This document shows positions 27,683 through 35,780 of a stretch of DNA of 64,000 nt, piece by piece. The DNA is from Allocatelliglobosispora scoriae (GTDB taxonomy: Bacteria; Actinomycetota; Actinomycetes; Mycobacteriales; Micromonosporaceae). The notes under the pieces are model-generated. The model ran no database searches, was not told where the DNA came from, and saw nothing but the letters and a program-made list of their open reading frames with translations. Numbering within the stretch: the stretch's first letter is position 1; every line of letters starts with the position of its first letter. Both the position numbers and the translations under genes were made by a program. Location of the stretch: positions 2,184,503-2,248,502 of the forward strand of contig NZ_JACHMN010000002.1 in the NCBI RefSeq assembly GCF_014204945.1, written 5' to 3'.

Positions 27683-28722
27683 AGGTCTCCGTTGGGCACC
27701 GTGGTGTCGCGCACGGCGAGGAAGGGCACGATCGACTCGTGCCGGGGCGGCAGGTCCGGCGTCTCCAACCGGTCCAGCAGCATCCTCGCAGCCATCCGCC
27801 CCCGCTCGCCACCGCCGAGGTCGACGCTGGTCAGCCGGGGGAAGGTCAGCTCGGCGAGCGCCGTGTTGTCCATCCCGATGATCGCCACCTCGGTCGGCAC
27901 CCTGATGCCCGAGGCGAGCAGCGCGTGCAGGGTCCCGGCGGCGATGAGGTCGTTGCCGCAGAGGATCGCGTCGGGGCGCACCCGGTCGAGCAGCCGACGC
28001 GTACCGTCGAGCCCGGCGGCGAAGGTGAAGTCGCCGTTCTCGATGAGGTCGTCGTCGACCGCGAGCCCGGCCGCCGCGACCGACGAGCGGTAGGCGACAT
28101 CGCGCACCGAACCCGGAATCGTGTCGAGCGGCCCGTTGACGAAGGCGATCCGCCGCCGCCCCGACTGGACGAAGTGCTCGATCGCGAGCTGCACACCGGC
28201 GGTGTTGTCCGCCCACACGTTGTCCACCGGCACATCGCCGAGCAGCTGCCCGGTGACGACGACGGGTACCGCCACCTGCGACAGAATCGCGTGGTGCGCC
28301 TCGGTCACCTTGATCGTGGAGAGGATGAGCCCGTCCACGTATCGGCGGGCGAGCCCGCGCAGCAGCTCCACCTCACCGGCGGCGTCGCCCTTGGTGGCGT
28401 GCAGCAGCAGCTGGCGGCCGGAGTCGGAGATGACCCGCTCGGCCTGGCGGACCATCTGGATGAAGATCGGGTTGCCGATGTCGGGCACGGCGATGCCGAT
28501 CAGCCCGGTCCGCTGCGCCTGCAGCGATCGGGCGATGGCGTTGGGCACATAGCCCACCCGCTCGGCCGCCGAACGGACGCGAGCGGAGAGCTCCGGTGAG
28601 CCCCCGAGTCCATTGAGGACGCGTGAGGCAGACGCGATCGAGACGCCGGCGATGTCGGCGACTGTGCGAACGGTGACGCGACCGCCATGGTCGTGTCCGA
28701 GTCGGAAACGTTTACGCCCCAT
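27679..28722 (-). CDS. LacI-family transcriptional repressor
   Basis: The start at 28722 has GGAGGA seven bases upstream and gives 347 residues. The helix-turn-helix is VTVRTVADIAGVSIASASRVLNG in shortened view TVADIAG...SIASASRVL, followed by the hinge NAIARSLQ and a periplasmic-binding-protein-like effector domain. The likely effector is a sugar such as ribose. Two 12-base LacI-type palindromes (28704-28715, within its own first codons, and 28744-28755) suggest autorepression of the whole operon. Confidence 0.94.
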   Translation of the reverse strand: MGRKRFRLGHDHGGRVTVRTVADIAGVSIASASRVLNGLGGSPELSARVRSAAERVGYVPNAIARSLQAQRTGLIGIAVPDIGNPIFIQMVRQAERVISDSGRQLLLHATKGDAAGEVELLRGLARRYVDGLILSTIKVTEAHHAILSQVAVPVVVTGQLLGDVPVDNVWADNTAGVQLAIEHFVQSGRRRIAFVNGPLDTIPGSVRDVAYRSSVAAAGLAVDDDLIENGDFTFAAGLDGTRRLLDRVRPDAILCGNDLIAAGTLHALLASGIRVPTEVAIIGMDNTALAELTFPRLTSVDLGGGERGRMAARMLLDRLETPDLPPRHESIVPFLAVRDTTVPNGDL

Positions 28723-28755
28723 CAGGGAATCCTCCGTGTCCGCGTGAACGTTCCC
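28704..28755 (-). promoter_or_regulatory. Two matching LacI-type operators at the start of the lacI-rbsK-pta-ackA-yccF operon
   Basis: The sites read GTAAACGTTTCC (28715-28704, minus strand) and GTGAACGTTCCC (28744-28755, plus strand), identical at 10 of 12 positions with the central AACGTT of LacI/GalR operators. Their centres are 40 bases apart, close to four helical turns. The first lies inside the lacI coding region, the second just upstream of its ribosome site. Confidence 0.55.
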
Positions 28756-28866
28756 GTGACTATTCATTCCCGACCCGGCACCCGCACACCGGCCGAACGG
28801 TCAATCTTCGCCAGTCATCCATACTTGTCACATTCCACGCCGCGGCGCCCGACGCCAAGATCGCCG

Positions 28867-28962
28867 CAACTCTTCAAGAGTTGGTCCTATCGGACCGTCA
28901 CGTTGTGCAGCAGAGCGTGGCCTCGCTTCGCGAGAAGGCCACGCTCTGCTGCACGACGTCAC
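28867..28962. terminator. Composite element: family C module plus family B hairpin, copy 3
   Basis: A single family C palindrome (CAACTCTTCAAGAGTTGG, 28867-28884) is followed by GGTCC-TATC-GGACC (28883-28896) and then a family B hairpin with arms at 28897-28922 and 28937-28962 (24 of 26 paired). The last base is three bases from the DUF402 stop, so the B part probably ends that minus-strand transcript. Confidence 0.7.
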
Positions 28963-28965
28963 CGG

Positions 28966-29580
28966 TCAGCGGGTGGTCCAGGGGATGTCGGCCCAGGCGG
29001 CGGGGAGGGTCGGGACGGACCAGGCAGGGTCGGGCCGCCAGTCCTTCCAGCCCTCGTCCCACCAGCGCTCGCCCGCGTCGAGCAGCCCGGCGATGCGGTC
29101 GCCCTCGGCCTGGATCTCCGCCATCCGGCCCGGGTAGCGATCGGGGCCGGTCGCGGCGAACTTGTCGACGTCCTTCCACTCCCAGGTCGGCTCGCCCGCG
29201 GCCCACCACAGGTCCAGCTCGTGGTCGAGGGTGTCGAAACCCAGCTCGGTACGCCGGGGCGCGTCCTGCAGGTTGAAATACCATCCCGCCCATTCCCGCT
29301 GGTCACCGTGCCAGAAGATGAAGATCGCGTGATCGACACCGGGGAAGTGCAGGTGCAGCGCTCCGTGACCGGACCACCGGGTGTGCCCGGCCCCCTCCCA
29401 CGGGTGGCGGCCGACCGGGAAGGAACCGTGCTGCGGGAAACCGAACTCGGCCCCGCCGGGCAGGTAGGTCACGATCAGGTCGTCCGTGTCCTGCACGCAG
29501 ATGTGCGGTGCGGCGAACCACACCTCGCCGCGCATGATCTCCCGCCGGATCACCGTCTCGCCGCGCTCGAACCGCCGCAT
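28966..29580 (-). CDS. DUF402 (FomD/Ntdp-like) protein
   Basis: The 204-residue protein has the DUF402 core: AGWYFNLQ followed by LDHELDLWW, where conserved Tyr, Asn and Asp residues bind metal and a phosphorylated substrate in known members that hydrolyse nucleotides or CMP conjugates. AGGAGG is seven bases before the ATG, and TAGGTT near 29633 could be its -10. The physiological substrate is unknown. It stands alone between terminators. Confidence 0.85.
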   Translation of the reverse strand: MRRFERGETVIRREIMRGEVWFAAPHICVQDTDDLIVTYLPGGAEFGFPQHGSFPVGRHPWEGAGHTRWSGHGALHLHFPGVDHAIFIFWHGDQREWAGWYFNLQDAPRRTELGFDTLDHELDLWWAAGEPTWEWKDVDKFAATGPDRYPGRMAEIQAEGDRIAGLLDAGERWWDEGWKDWRPDPAWSVPTLPAAWADIPWTTR

Positions 29581-29711
29581 TCGCCGACCTCCTGTGCCTT
29601 CTCACCGATGTGCTCACGTCCGCGGTGAACCTATCCGGACAGCGGAACCGCCGGGGTCCCGTCCGGTCCAGCATCCAAGATCCCGATCGAGTTCTCCTGG
29701 AGCGACGTCGG

Positions 29712-29780
29712 CTCAGGCAGCGCGGCCCACTCCGGCGGCGCGGACCGGATCAGGCAGCGCAGACAGGATCAGGCGGCGCG
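29712..29780. repeat. Short imperfect repeats of a TCAGGCRGCGC motif
   Basis: Three copies of a 12-14 base motif (CTCAGGCAGCGCGG, GGATCAGGCAGCGC, GGATCAGGCGGCGC) lie at 29712, 29747 and 29766. The last contains the stop codon of the ABC ATPase gene. They look like local slippage; no function is evident. Confidence 0.4.
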
Positions 29781-30572
29781 GGCGGCGAAGCGGCCGCTGT
29801 CGTAGGTGACCCGCAGCGGCAGGCCGAAGGTCGCGGTGAGGTGCTCGCTCGTGATCGTGTCGCCGAGCAGCCCGGCCGCGACCACGCCGCCGTCGCGGAG
29901 CAGCAGCGCGTGGCTGAAGCCCGGCGGGATCTCCTCCACGTGGTGGGTGACGAGCACGAGGGCCGGTGCGTCGGGGTCCTCGGCGAGCGCGCTGAGCCGC
30001 TGCACCAGGTCCTCCCGGCCGCCCAGGTCCAGCCCGGCGGCCGGCTCGTCGAGCAGCAGCAACTCGGGGTCGGTCATCAGCGCGCGGGCGATCTGGACGC
30101 GCTTGCGCTCGCCCTCCGACAACGTGCCGTAGGTGCGCTCGGCGAGCCCGGCGACACCGAACTGCTCCAGCAGCGCGTCGGCCCGGGCGAGGTCGTGCAC
30201 GTCGTACTCCTCGCGGAAGCGCCCGACCACCGACCAGGCCGCGGTGACGACGACATCGCGGACCGACTCCTCGCCGGGGATCCGGTCGTGCAGCGCGACG
30301 GTGGACAGGCCCACCCGGGTCCGCAGCTCGTGCATGTCGGTGCGGCCGAGGCGCTCGCCGAGCACGTGCATGGTGCCGGAGGTCGGGTGCGTCCGTGCGG
30401 CCGCGATATTGAGCAGCGTGGTCTTCCCCGCGCCGTTCGGACCGAGTACCACCCACCGTTCGTCTAGTTCTACCCGCCACGAGACGTCCCGGAGCAGCGT
30501 CTTTCCGCTGCGCAGGACGCTGATCGCATCGGCATCGATCACCAGGTCAGCACGGTCATCCAGGTCGGCCAC
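29769..30572 (-). CDS. Stand-alone ABC transporter ATP-binding protein
   Basis: The 267-residue ATPase has Walker A GPNGAGKTT, signature LSEGERKRV, Walker B LLLLDEP and the switch histidine in LVTHH. No permease gene is in this transcript; the next ABC genes are divergent and have their own ATPase. Proteins of this type (ModF- or YhiH-like) may serve a distant permease. About 75 bases separate it from the divergent exporter gene. Confidence 0.9.
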   Translation of the reverse strand: MADLDDRADLVIDADAISVLRSGKTLLRDVSWRVELDERWVVLGPNGAGKTTLLNIAAARTHPTSGTMHVLGERLGRTDMHELRTRVGLSTVALHDRIPGEESVRDVVVTAAWSVVGRFREEYDVHDLARADALLEQFGVAGLAERTYGTLSEGERKRVQIARALMTDPELLLLDEPAAGLDLGGREDLVQRLSALAEDPDAPALVLVTHHVEEIPPGFSHALLLRDGGVVAAGLLGDTITSEHLTATFGLPLRVTYDSGRFAARAA

Positions 30573-30647
30573 CCGCCAATGAAATCATGAAGTGCTTCAC
30601 CTACCGGGCGCCCCCCACGTGAGGGTCGTGTCGCTTACCTTCGCGAT

Positions 30648-31649
30648 GTGACAGTCGTCATTGAGATTTCCGGGCTGCGCAAGACCTTCAGCAGCCTGCG
30701 CCGTGGCCGGCAGACCGCCCTCGACGGCTTCGACATGGCCGTCGAGGCCGGGCAGGTGCACGGCTTCCTCGGGCCCAACGGCTCCGGCAAGACCACCACC
30801 CTGCGTACGCTGTTGGGGCTGGTCAGCGCCGACGAAGGCGAGATGCGCATCCTCGGCAAACCCTCCGACGAGTACGCCGAGGTGGCCCACCGGGTCGGCG
30901 CGATCGTCGAGAGCCCCGCCTTCTTCGGCAACTTCACCGGTCGGCGGACCCTGCGACTGCTCGCGACCGCGGGCGGGGTGCCACCGAAGATGGTCGACTC
31001 GGCACTGGAACAGGTAGGCCTGCGCGATCGGGCCGACGACCGGGTCAAGACCTACTCGCTGGGCATGAAGCAGCGGCTCGCCGTGGCATCCGCCCTGCTC
31101 AAGTCGCCCGAGCTGCTGATCCTGGACGAGCCGGCCAACGGGCTCGACCCGGCCGGGATCCACGAGATGCGCACGCTCGTGAGCGGTCTCGCCGCGAGCG
31201 GTGTGACGGTGCTCATATCCAGCCACATCCTCGCCGAGATCGAACTGATCTGCGACACCGTGACGATCGTCTCGCGCGGGCGCAGGGTGGTCGCCGGTCC
31301 GGTGGCGGAGGTGCTGGCGAGCCACGCCAAGGGCGAGTTCCGGGTCGGCGCGGCCGACCTGCCCCGCACGATCGACCTGCTCACGGCGGTCGGCGGCAGC
31401 ATCGTGGCGGGCGAGGGACACATCGTCGTCGGCGGCATCGCCGACCCGGCCCGGATCAGCGAGGTGCTCGGCAAGGCCGGGATCTGGGTCACCGAGCTCA
31501 CGCCGATCACCCCCGACCTGGAGAGCGTCTTCCTCGACCTCACCGGCACCCGCCCGACGCCCGGCGTCACCCGCCAGGTCAACGACCCGCCCGGCACCGG
31601 GCAGGTCATCGACATCAGCGACGAGACCACCACCGGGGAGTCCGCGTGA
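30648..31649 (+). CDS. ABC exporter ATP-binding subunit
   Basis: The 333-residue ATPase starts at the GTG at 30648. Walker A is GPNGSGKTT, signature YSLGMKQRL, Walker B LLILDEP. The DrrA/CcmA-like domain is followed by about 110 extra residues that usually contact the membrane partner. The stop overlaps the permease start as GTGA. The cargo is unknown; this subfamily exports drugs, lipids or peptides. Confidence 0.92.
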   Translation: MTVVIEISGLRKTFSSLRRGRQTALDGFDMAVEAGQVHGFLGPNGSGKTTTLRTLLGLVSADEGEMRILGKPSDEYAEVAHRVGAIVESPAFFGNFTGRRTLRLLATAGGVPPKMVDSALEQVGLRDRADDRVKTYSLGMKQRLAVASALLKSPELLILDEPANGLDPAGIHEMRTLVSGLAASGVTVLISSHILAEIELICDTVTIVSRGRRVVAGPVAEVLASHAKGEFRVGAADLPRTIDLLTAVGGSIVAGEGHIVVGGIADPARISEVLGKAGIWVTELTPITPDLESVFLDLTGTRPTPGVTRQVNDPPGTGQVIDISDETTTGESA

Positions 31650-32650
31650 ACCTCATCAAGGCCGAGCTGAGCCGCCTCGCCTCGCGGCGGTTCGTGCAGA
31701 TCCTCACCGCGCTGCTCTTCGTCGTCTTCGCGATCACCACCGCCGTGACCGTCGCCAGCACCCACCAGCCCACCGCCTATGAGTGGCAGCAGGCTCAGGA
31801 GGGTGCGCGCCAGCAGCGCGAATACCTCACGACCTGGCAGAGCCAGTGCCTCGCGGCGCAGAAGCCCGAGACGCCGAACGAGATCCGCGAGCAGTTCCCG
31901 CAGGATCCCAACCGCTGCTACGTCGATGTCGACAAGATCAAGGTCGAGGACTTCCTCTACGACGCGCTCGTCTTCCGCCGGGTCATCTTCGTCCTGATCG
32001 GGTTCCTCGCCGCTTACCTGGCGCTGTTCGGCTTCCTCATCGGCGCCACCTTCATCGGCGCGGAGATGTCCAGCGGCGGGCTCACCAACCTGCTGCTGTG
32101 GCGACCGCAGCGATTGCGCGTCCTCGGCGCGAAGCTGGCGGTCCTGCTCGGCGCCGTCGGGGTCTTCTCGGTGCTGTTCACCCTGCTCTACGTGGGGACG
32201 TTCTGGACGCTCGGGCAGACCAACGGCTTCCCGGGCGTCATCGAGGACGGGTTCTGGGGCCGGCTGAGTCTGATGTGCCTGCGCGGGATCGCACTGGCGC
32301 TGATCGCCACCGCGATCTCCTTCTCCATCGCGGTGATCGGCCGGCACACCGCCGCGTCGCTGGGGGTGCTCACGGCGTACGCGGTGGTCTGGGAGGGGGG
32401 CGCCCGCATCGTCATGGAGGTGCTGAACACCCGCTCGCAGGACCCGTGGTTCCTCAGCAGCTACGTGATCGCCTGGATGGCCGAGAAGTACACCTACTAC
32501 CGGGGATTCTGCGCCGACGACGGCTTCGGCGGCGGCAGCAGCTGCGACGGCGTGATCACCTGGCCAACCTCGCTGGCTGTCTTCGGGGTGATCCTGGCCG
32601 TCCTGGCGGGTGGGGCTTTCCTCCACTTCCGCCGCCGCGACATCGCCTGA
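31646..32650 (+). CDS. ABC exporter permease subunit
   Basis: The 334-residue ABC-2-like membrane protein has hydrophobic segments near residues 16-36, 112-140, 165-190, 213-235 and 307-325. A large outside loop after the first segment contains two cysteines (SQCL, NRCY), and the last loop has another pair (FCADD, SSCDG). It forms an exporter with the preceding ATPase. Its TGA lies inside the left arm of the family D element that follows. Confidence 0.88.
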   Translation: MNLIKAELSRLASRRFVQILTALLFVVFAITTAVTVASTHQPTAYEWQQAQEGARQQREYLTTWQSQCLAAQKPETPNEIREQFPQDPNRCYVDVDKIKVEDFLYDALVFRRVIFVLIGFLAAYLALFGFLIGATFIGAEMSSGGLTNLLLWRPQRLRVLGAKLAVLLGAVGVFSVLFTLLYVGTFWTLGQTNGFPGVIEDGFWGRLSLMCLRGIALALIATAISFSIAVIGRHTAASLGVLTAYAVVWEGGARIVMEVLNTRSQDPWFLSSYVIAWMAEKYTYYRGFCADDGFGGGSSCDGVITWPTSLAVFGVILAVLAGGAFLHFRRRDIA

Positions 32651-32754
32651 ATTTTAATGCTGGACACGCCGCGATAACTGCAACAAAGGTCAGGGTCGAG
32701 TTGACCCTGACCTTTGTTGCACGCCGGGCGGCGTGTCCAGCATTAAAATTCAGG
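32646..32754. terminator. Family D double hairpin between convergent genes, copy 1
   Basis: The outer arms at 32646-32672 and 32728-32754 are exact complements over 27 bases. Inside, 32679-32697 pairs perfectly with 32703-32721 over 19 bases, with a five-base loop. It starts in the permease stop codon and ends five bases from the ROK stop, so it should stop transcription from both sides. A one-armed relative of the same sequence overlaps the ndk 3' end. Confidence 0.85.
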
Positions 32755-32758
32755 GAGG

Positions 32759-33934
32759 TTACTCCACTGTGGAGCCGAAGACCTGGTCGCGGACCGCGTC
32801 GAGGCCCGTCAGCAGCGCTCCCCGCAGGACCGGCTCCGCCGCAGCGGCCGAGACGACCACCTTCGGCGAGACCGGGGTGATCGCCGCGACCTCGTGCTGG
32901 ACGCGCTCGGCGAGCGGCGTGCCACCGGCCCAGCCGACCTCGCCGGCGAGCACGATCAGCGGCGGGTCGAGCACGACACCGACCGCGGCCACACCGAGCG
33001 CGAGCCGCCGGGCCAGCTCGTCCAGGACGGGACCGCCCTTGGTGCCCGCAGCGATGGCGGCCCGCACCGCGTCACCGGCGGTCGCGCCCTTGAACCCGTG
33101 CTCGCGGGCGACCTGGCGGACCGCGTCGGCACCGGCGATCTGCTGGAAGGCGCCCTTGCCGCGCTTGCTGACATCGCGGGGCAGCTCGGCACCGGGCACC
33201 GGCAGGTAGCCGATCTCACCCGCCGCTCCGGCCGAGCCCCGGTGCAGACGGCCGTTGAGCACGATGGCGAGGCCGACACCGCGGTCGACCCAGACGAGCA
33301 CGAAGTCCTTGACGTCCTTGGCCGCGCCGTCGTGCGACTCGGCGAGCGCGGCGAGGTTGACGTCGTTCTCGAAGAAGACATCCGGGATGAGGTCCTCGCG
33401 CAGGGCGGCGAGCAGTCCCCGGTGCCAGCGGGGCAGGTCCCAGGCGAAGGCGATGTCACCGGTCGCGGGGTCGACGAGGCCCGGCGTACCGAGCACGATC
33501 CGCCGCAGATCGGCGAGGCTGGCACCGCCCTGGGCTGCGGCTTCGAGGACGGCGTTGTGCACCACGCCGACCGGGTCGTCGGTGTCGTGGGTGGAGTGTT
33601 CGGCGCGGCCGACGATCGCACCCGTGATGTCGGCGCAGACGGCGATAACATGGTCTGGCCCGACGTCAACGCCGACGACGAAGGCGCTCGATGGAGTCAC
33701 GGCATAGAGCTGGGCGTTGGGCCCACGCCCACCGGCTTGCTCACCGACGCGCTGGACCAGCCCACGCTCCTCCAGCCGCTCGACGAGCTGCGATGCGGTG
33801 ACCTTCGAGAGCCCGGTGCGCTCCCCCAGCTGCGAGCGGGTGAGCGGGCCGAACTCCAGCAGCAGTTCCAGGGCGGCACGGTCATTGAGCGCGCGCAGCA
33901 AACGCGGCGTTCCGGGCAGGCGAGCGGAAGACAT
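32759..33934 (-). CDS. ROK-family transcriptional repressor lacking the zinc motif
   Basis: The 391-residue protein has an N-terminal winged helix (residues 25-70; TRSQLGERTGLSKVTASQLV) and a ROK sugar-kinase-like domain. Where NagC/Mlc have a zinc-binding His and a CxCGxxGC set, this protein has GEIGYLPVPG and then DVSKRGKGAFQQIA: the His and all the cysteines are absent. It should bind a sugar or aminosugar effector. It is divergent from a family 3 glycosidase, and an AT-rich dyad between them fits a ROK operator. Confidence 0.9.
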   Translation of the reverse strand: MSSARLPGTPRLLRALNDRAALELLLEFGPLTRSQLGERTGLSKVTASQLVERLEERGLVQRVGEQAGGRGPNAQLYAVTPSSAFVVGVDVGPDHVIAVCADITGAIVGRAEHSTHDTDDPVGVVHNAVLEAAAQGGASLADLRRIVLGTPGLVDPATGDIAFAWDLPRWHRGLLAALREDLIPDVFFENDVNLAALAESHDGAAKDVKDFVLVWVDRGVGLAIVLNGRLHRGSAGAAGEIGYLPVPGAELPRDVSKRGKGAFQQIAGADAVRQVAREHGFKGATAGDAVRAAIAAGTKGGPVLDELARRLALGVAAVGVVLDPPLIVLAGEVGWAGGTPLAERVQHEVAAITPVSPKVVVSAAAAEPVLRGALLTGLDAVRDQVFGSTVE

Positions 33935-33966
33935 TCATGTCCCCTAATATGTGTGTGGCACTGGTT

Positions 33967-34018
33967 TTTAGTAAAGTTTCTTATTAGATTGGTAATGCTT
34001 AACCACTGGCGGTAGCGT
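33967..34018 (+). promoter_or_regulatory. Candidate glycosidase promoter with ROK-type operator
   Basis: TTGGTA (33989-33994) and TAGCGT (34013-34018), 18 bases apart, form a plausible promoter for the plus-strand glycosidase. Directly upstream TTAGTAAAG...CTTATTAG (33968-33988) is an imperfect AT-rich dyad typical of ROK operators and would also cover the regulator's own promoter. Confidence 0.5.
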
Positions 34019-34103
34019 ACGACCCCCGGGCATTTCGGGTAGTCCCCCTAACGCCGGACACGCGCTGACTTAAAGTGCAGGAACCCTTCTTGGGAGGATG
34101 CTC

Positions 34104-35603
34104 ATGACGATCGACCCGGGCCTCCGCAGGCTGGCCCTCAGGACGCTGCTGGGCGCTTTCGGCGGCCGCACCGCGGACGGGGTCGCCATCGGCGCAGGCG
34201 TGGCCAACAGAGCCGCCCACACGGCGCCGGAATGGGCCGTCAATCTCGTCACCGACGGGCTCGCCGGTTACTGCCTCTTCGGTTACAACATCGACTCCCC
34301 CGATCAGGTGGCTCGATTGACCTCGCAGCTGCGGGCGGCGCGCCCCGACCTGCTGATCGCCACCGACGAGGAGGGCGGCGACGTCACCCGGCTCAGCCAC
34401 GCGACGGGCAGCCCCTACCCGGGCAACGCCGCACTCGGCGCGATCGGCGACCTCGGCCTCACCCGCCGGGTCTACCAGGCGATCGGCCACGATCTGGTCC
34501 GCGTCGGCATCAACGTCAACCTCGCGCCGACGGTCGACGTCAACGTCGCGATAGACAACCCCATCATCGGTACGCGGTCCTTCGGCGACGACCCCGTCAA
34601 GGTCGCCGGTCATGCGGCCGCCGCCGTGGTGGGCCTGCAGTCGGCCGGTGTCGCGGCGTGCGCCAAGCACTTCCCCGGCCACGGCGCGACGATCGACGAC
34701 TCGCATCACGGGTTGCCGACGGTCGACATCACCGAGGAGCTGCTCCGCTCCCGGGAGCTGCCGCCCTTCGCCGCCGTCGTCGCCGCCGACGCCAAGTCGA
34801 TCATGACGGCGCACATCCGCGTACCGGCGCTGACGGGCGACGATCCCGCGACCTTCAGCCGCCGGATGCTTCTCGACGTGCTGCGCGACGAGTTCGGCTT
34901 CACCGGCGTGATCATGACCGATGCGCTGGAGATGGCGGGCGCGGCGGCCGCCGCGGGCGGCATCGCACCGGCCGCCGTGCGGGCGCTGCAGGCGGGCTCC
35001 GACCTGCTCTGCATCGGCTCGGACGTGGACGGCGCGCTGATCGAGCTGATCGCGGCCGAGATCGTTTCCGCGATCACCGACGGGCGGCTCGACCTGGCCC
35101 GGGTGGAGGACGCCGCCGCCCGCAACGCCGACCTGGCCGCGTGGACCAACGGCACGGTCGGCAAGGCGGTCGAGGAGGACCTCGGCTACGCCGCCGCAGC
35201 TCGCGCCATCCGGATCGAGGGGTCCGTCAAGGGCTTCGACTCGCCCCTGGTCGTGCAGCTCTCGGCGGGCCACAGCGTCGCCGAGGGACCGGTGCCGTGG
35301 GGCCTCAAGCCGCACACCAACGGCACCGCCTACGTGCACATCGCCTCCGACGAGACGAGTGCCGGCGCCCTCGTCGCCGAGGCGGCCGGCCGCCCGATCG
35401 TCATCGTCGGCCGACACACGCACCGCAGCACGGCCTCCCGCGAGCTCGTGGAGGAGCTGGCGGCGACGCACCCCACCGCGGTGGTCGAGATGGGCTGGCC
35501 GGCCTCCTGGCGGCCGGAGGGGGCGAAGGCGTTCGTCACGACATACGGCGCCAGCCACGCCAACGGTCACGCGGCCGCCAGCGCCCTGGGACTGACGCAC
35601 TAG
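34104..35603 (+). CDS. Glycoside hydrolase family 3, beta-N-acetylhexosaminidase (NagZ-like)
   Basis: The ATG at 34104 has GGGAGG six bases upstream, giving 499 residues with no signal peptide, so it is probably cytosolic. NagZ-type motifs are TDEEGGDVTRL, AKHFPGHGATIDDSHHGLP with the acid-base His in DDSHHG, and IMTDALEM with the nucleophile Asp. It should release N-acetylglucosamine from wall or chitin fragments. A C-terminal domain of about 130 residues follows the barrel. The divergent ROK gene is its likely regulator. Confidence 0.92.
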   Translation: MTIDPGLRRLALRTLLGAFGGRTADGVAIGAGVANRAAHTAPEWAVNLVTDGLAGYCLFGYNIDSPDQVARLTSQLRAARPDLLIATDEEGGDVTRLSHATGSPYPGNAALGAIGDLGLTRRVYQAIGHDLVRVGINVNLAPTVDVNVAIDNPIIGTRSFGDDPVKVAGHAAAAVVGLQSAGVAACAKHFPGHGATIDDSHHGLPTVDITEELLRSRELPPFAAVVAADAKSIMTAHIRVPALTGDDPATFSRRMLLDVLRDEFGFTGVIMTDALEMAGAAAAAGGIAPAAVRALQAGSDLLCIGSDVDGALIELIAAEIVSAITDGRLDLARVEDAAARNADLAAWTNGTVGKAVEEDLGYAAAARAIRIEGSVKGFDSPLVVQLSAGHSVAEGPVPWGLKPHTNGTAYVHIASDETSAGALVAEAAGRPIVIVGRHTHRSTASRELVEELAATHPTAVVEMGWPASWRPEGAKAFVTTYGASHANGHAAASALGLTH

Positions 35604-35647
35604 CCCGGACCAGCCGGCGGCAACGGGCGGGTCGCCACCGGCAGACA

Positions 35648-35696
35648 CCGCAACTCTTCAAGAGGTGGTCCCGAACCACCTCTTGAAGAGTTGCGG
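35648..35696. terminator. Family C long hairpin, copy 3 (22-bp perfect inverted repeat)
   Basis: The arms at 35648-35669 and 35675-35696 are exact complements with a five-base loop. The CAACTCTTCAAGAG half matches the other family C copies, while the inner part has a GTGG variant compensated on the other arm. It lies 45 bases past the glycosidase stop. Confidence 0.75.
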
Positions 35697-35723
35697 CGAT
35701 CGGGAAGCTTTACCCGCACCACA

Positions 35724-35763
35724 GAATCGGCCTCACCGGGAGCGCTCCCGGTGAGGCCGATTC
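35724..35763. terminator. Perfect 40-base palindrome before the gpgP stop
   Basis: GAATCGGCCTCACCGGGAGC is followed directly by its reverse complement with no spacer. It lies 18 bases past the gpgP stop on the minus strand, back to back with the glycosidase hairpin. Confidence 0.7.
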
Positions 35764-35780
35764 GCGCTGTCGGTGATCGT

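Noticed and set aside
24854-28093. Long plus-strand open frame opposite pta and rbsK
   Set aside because: Shadow of two well-marked enzyme genes; Arg/Asp/His-rich composition typical of such shadows.
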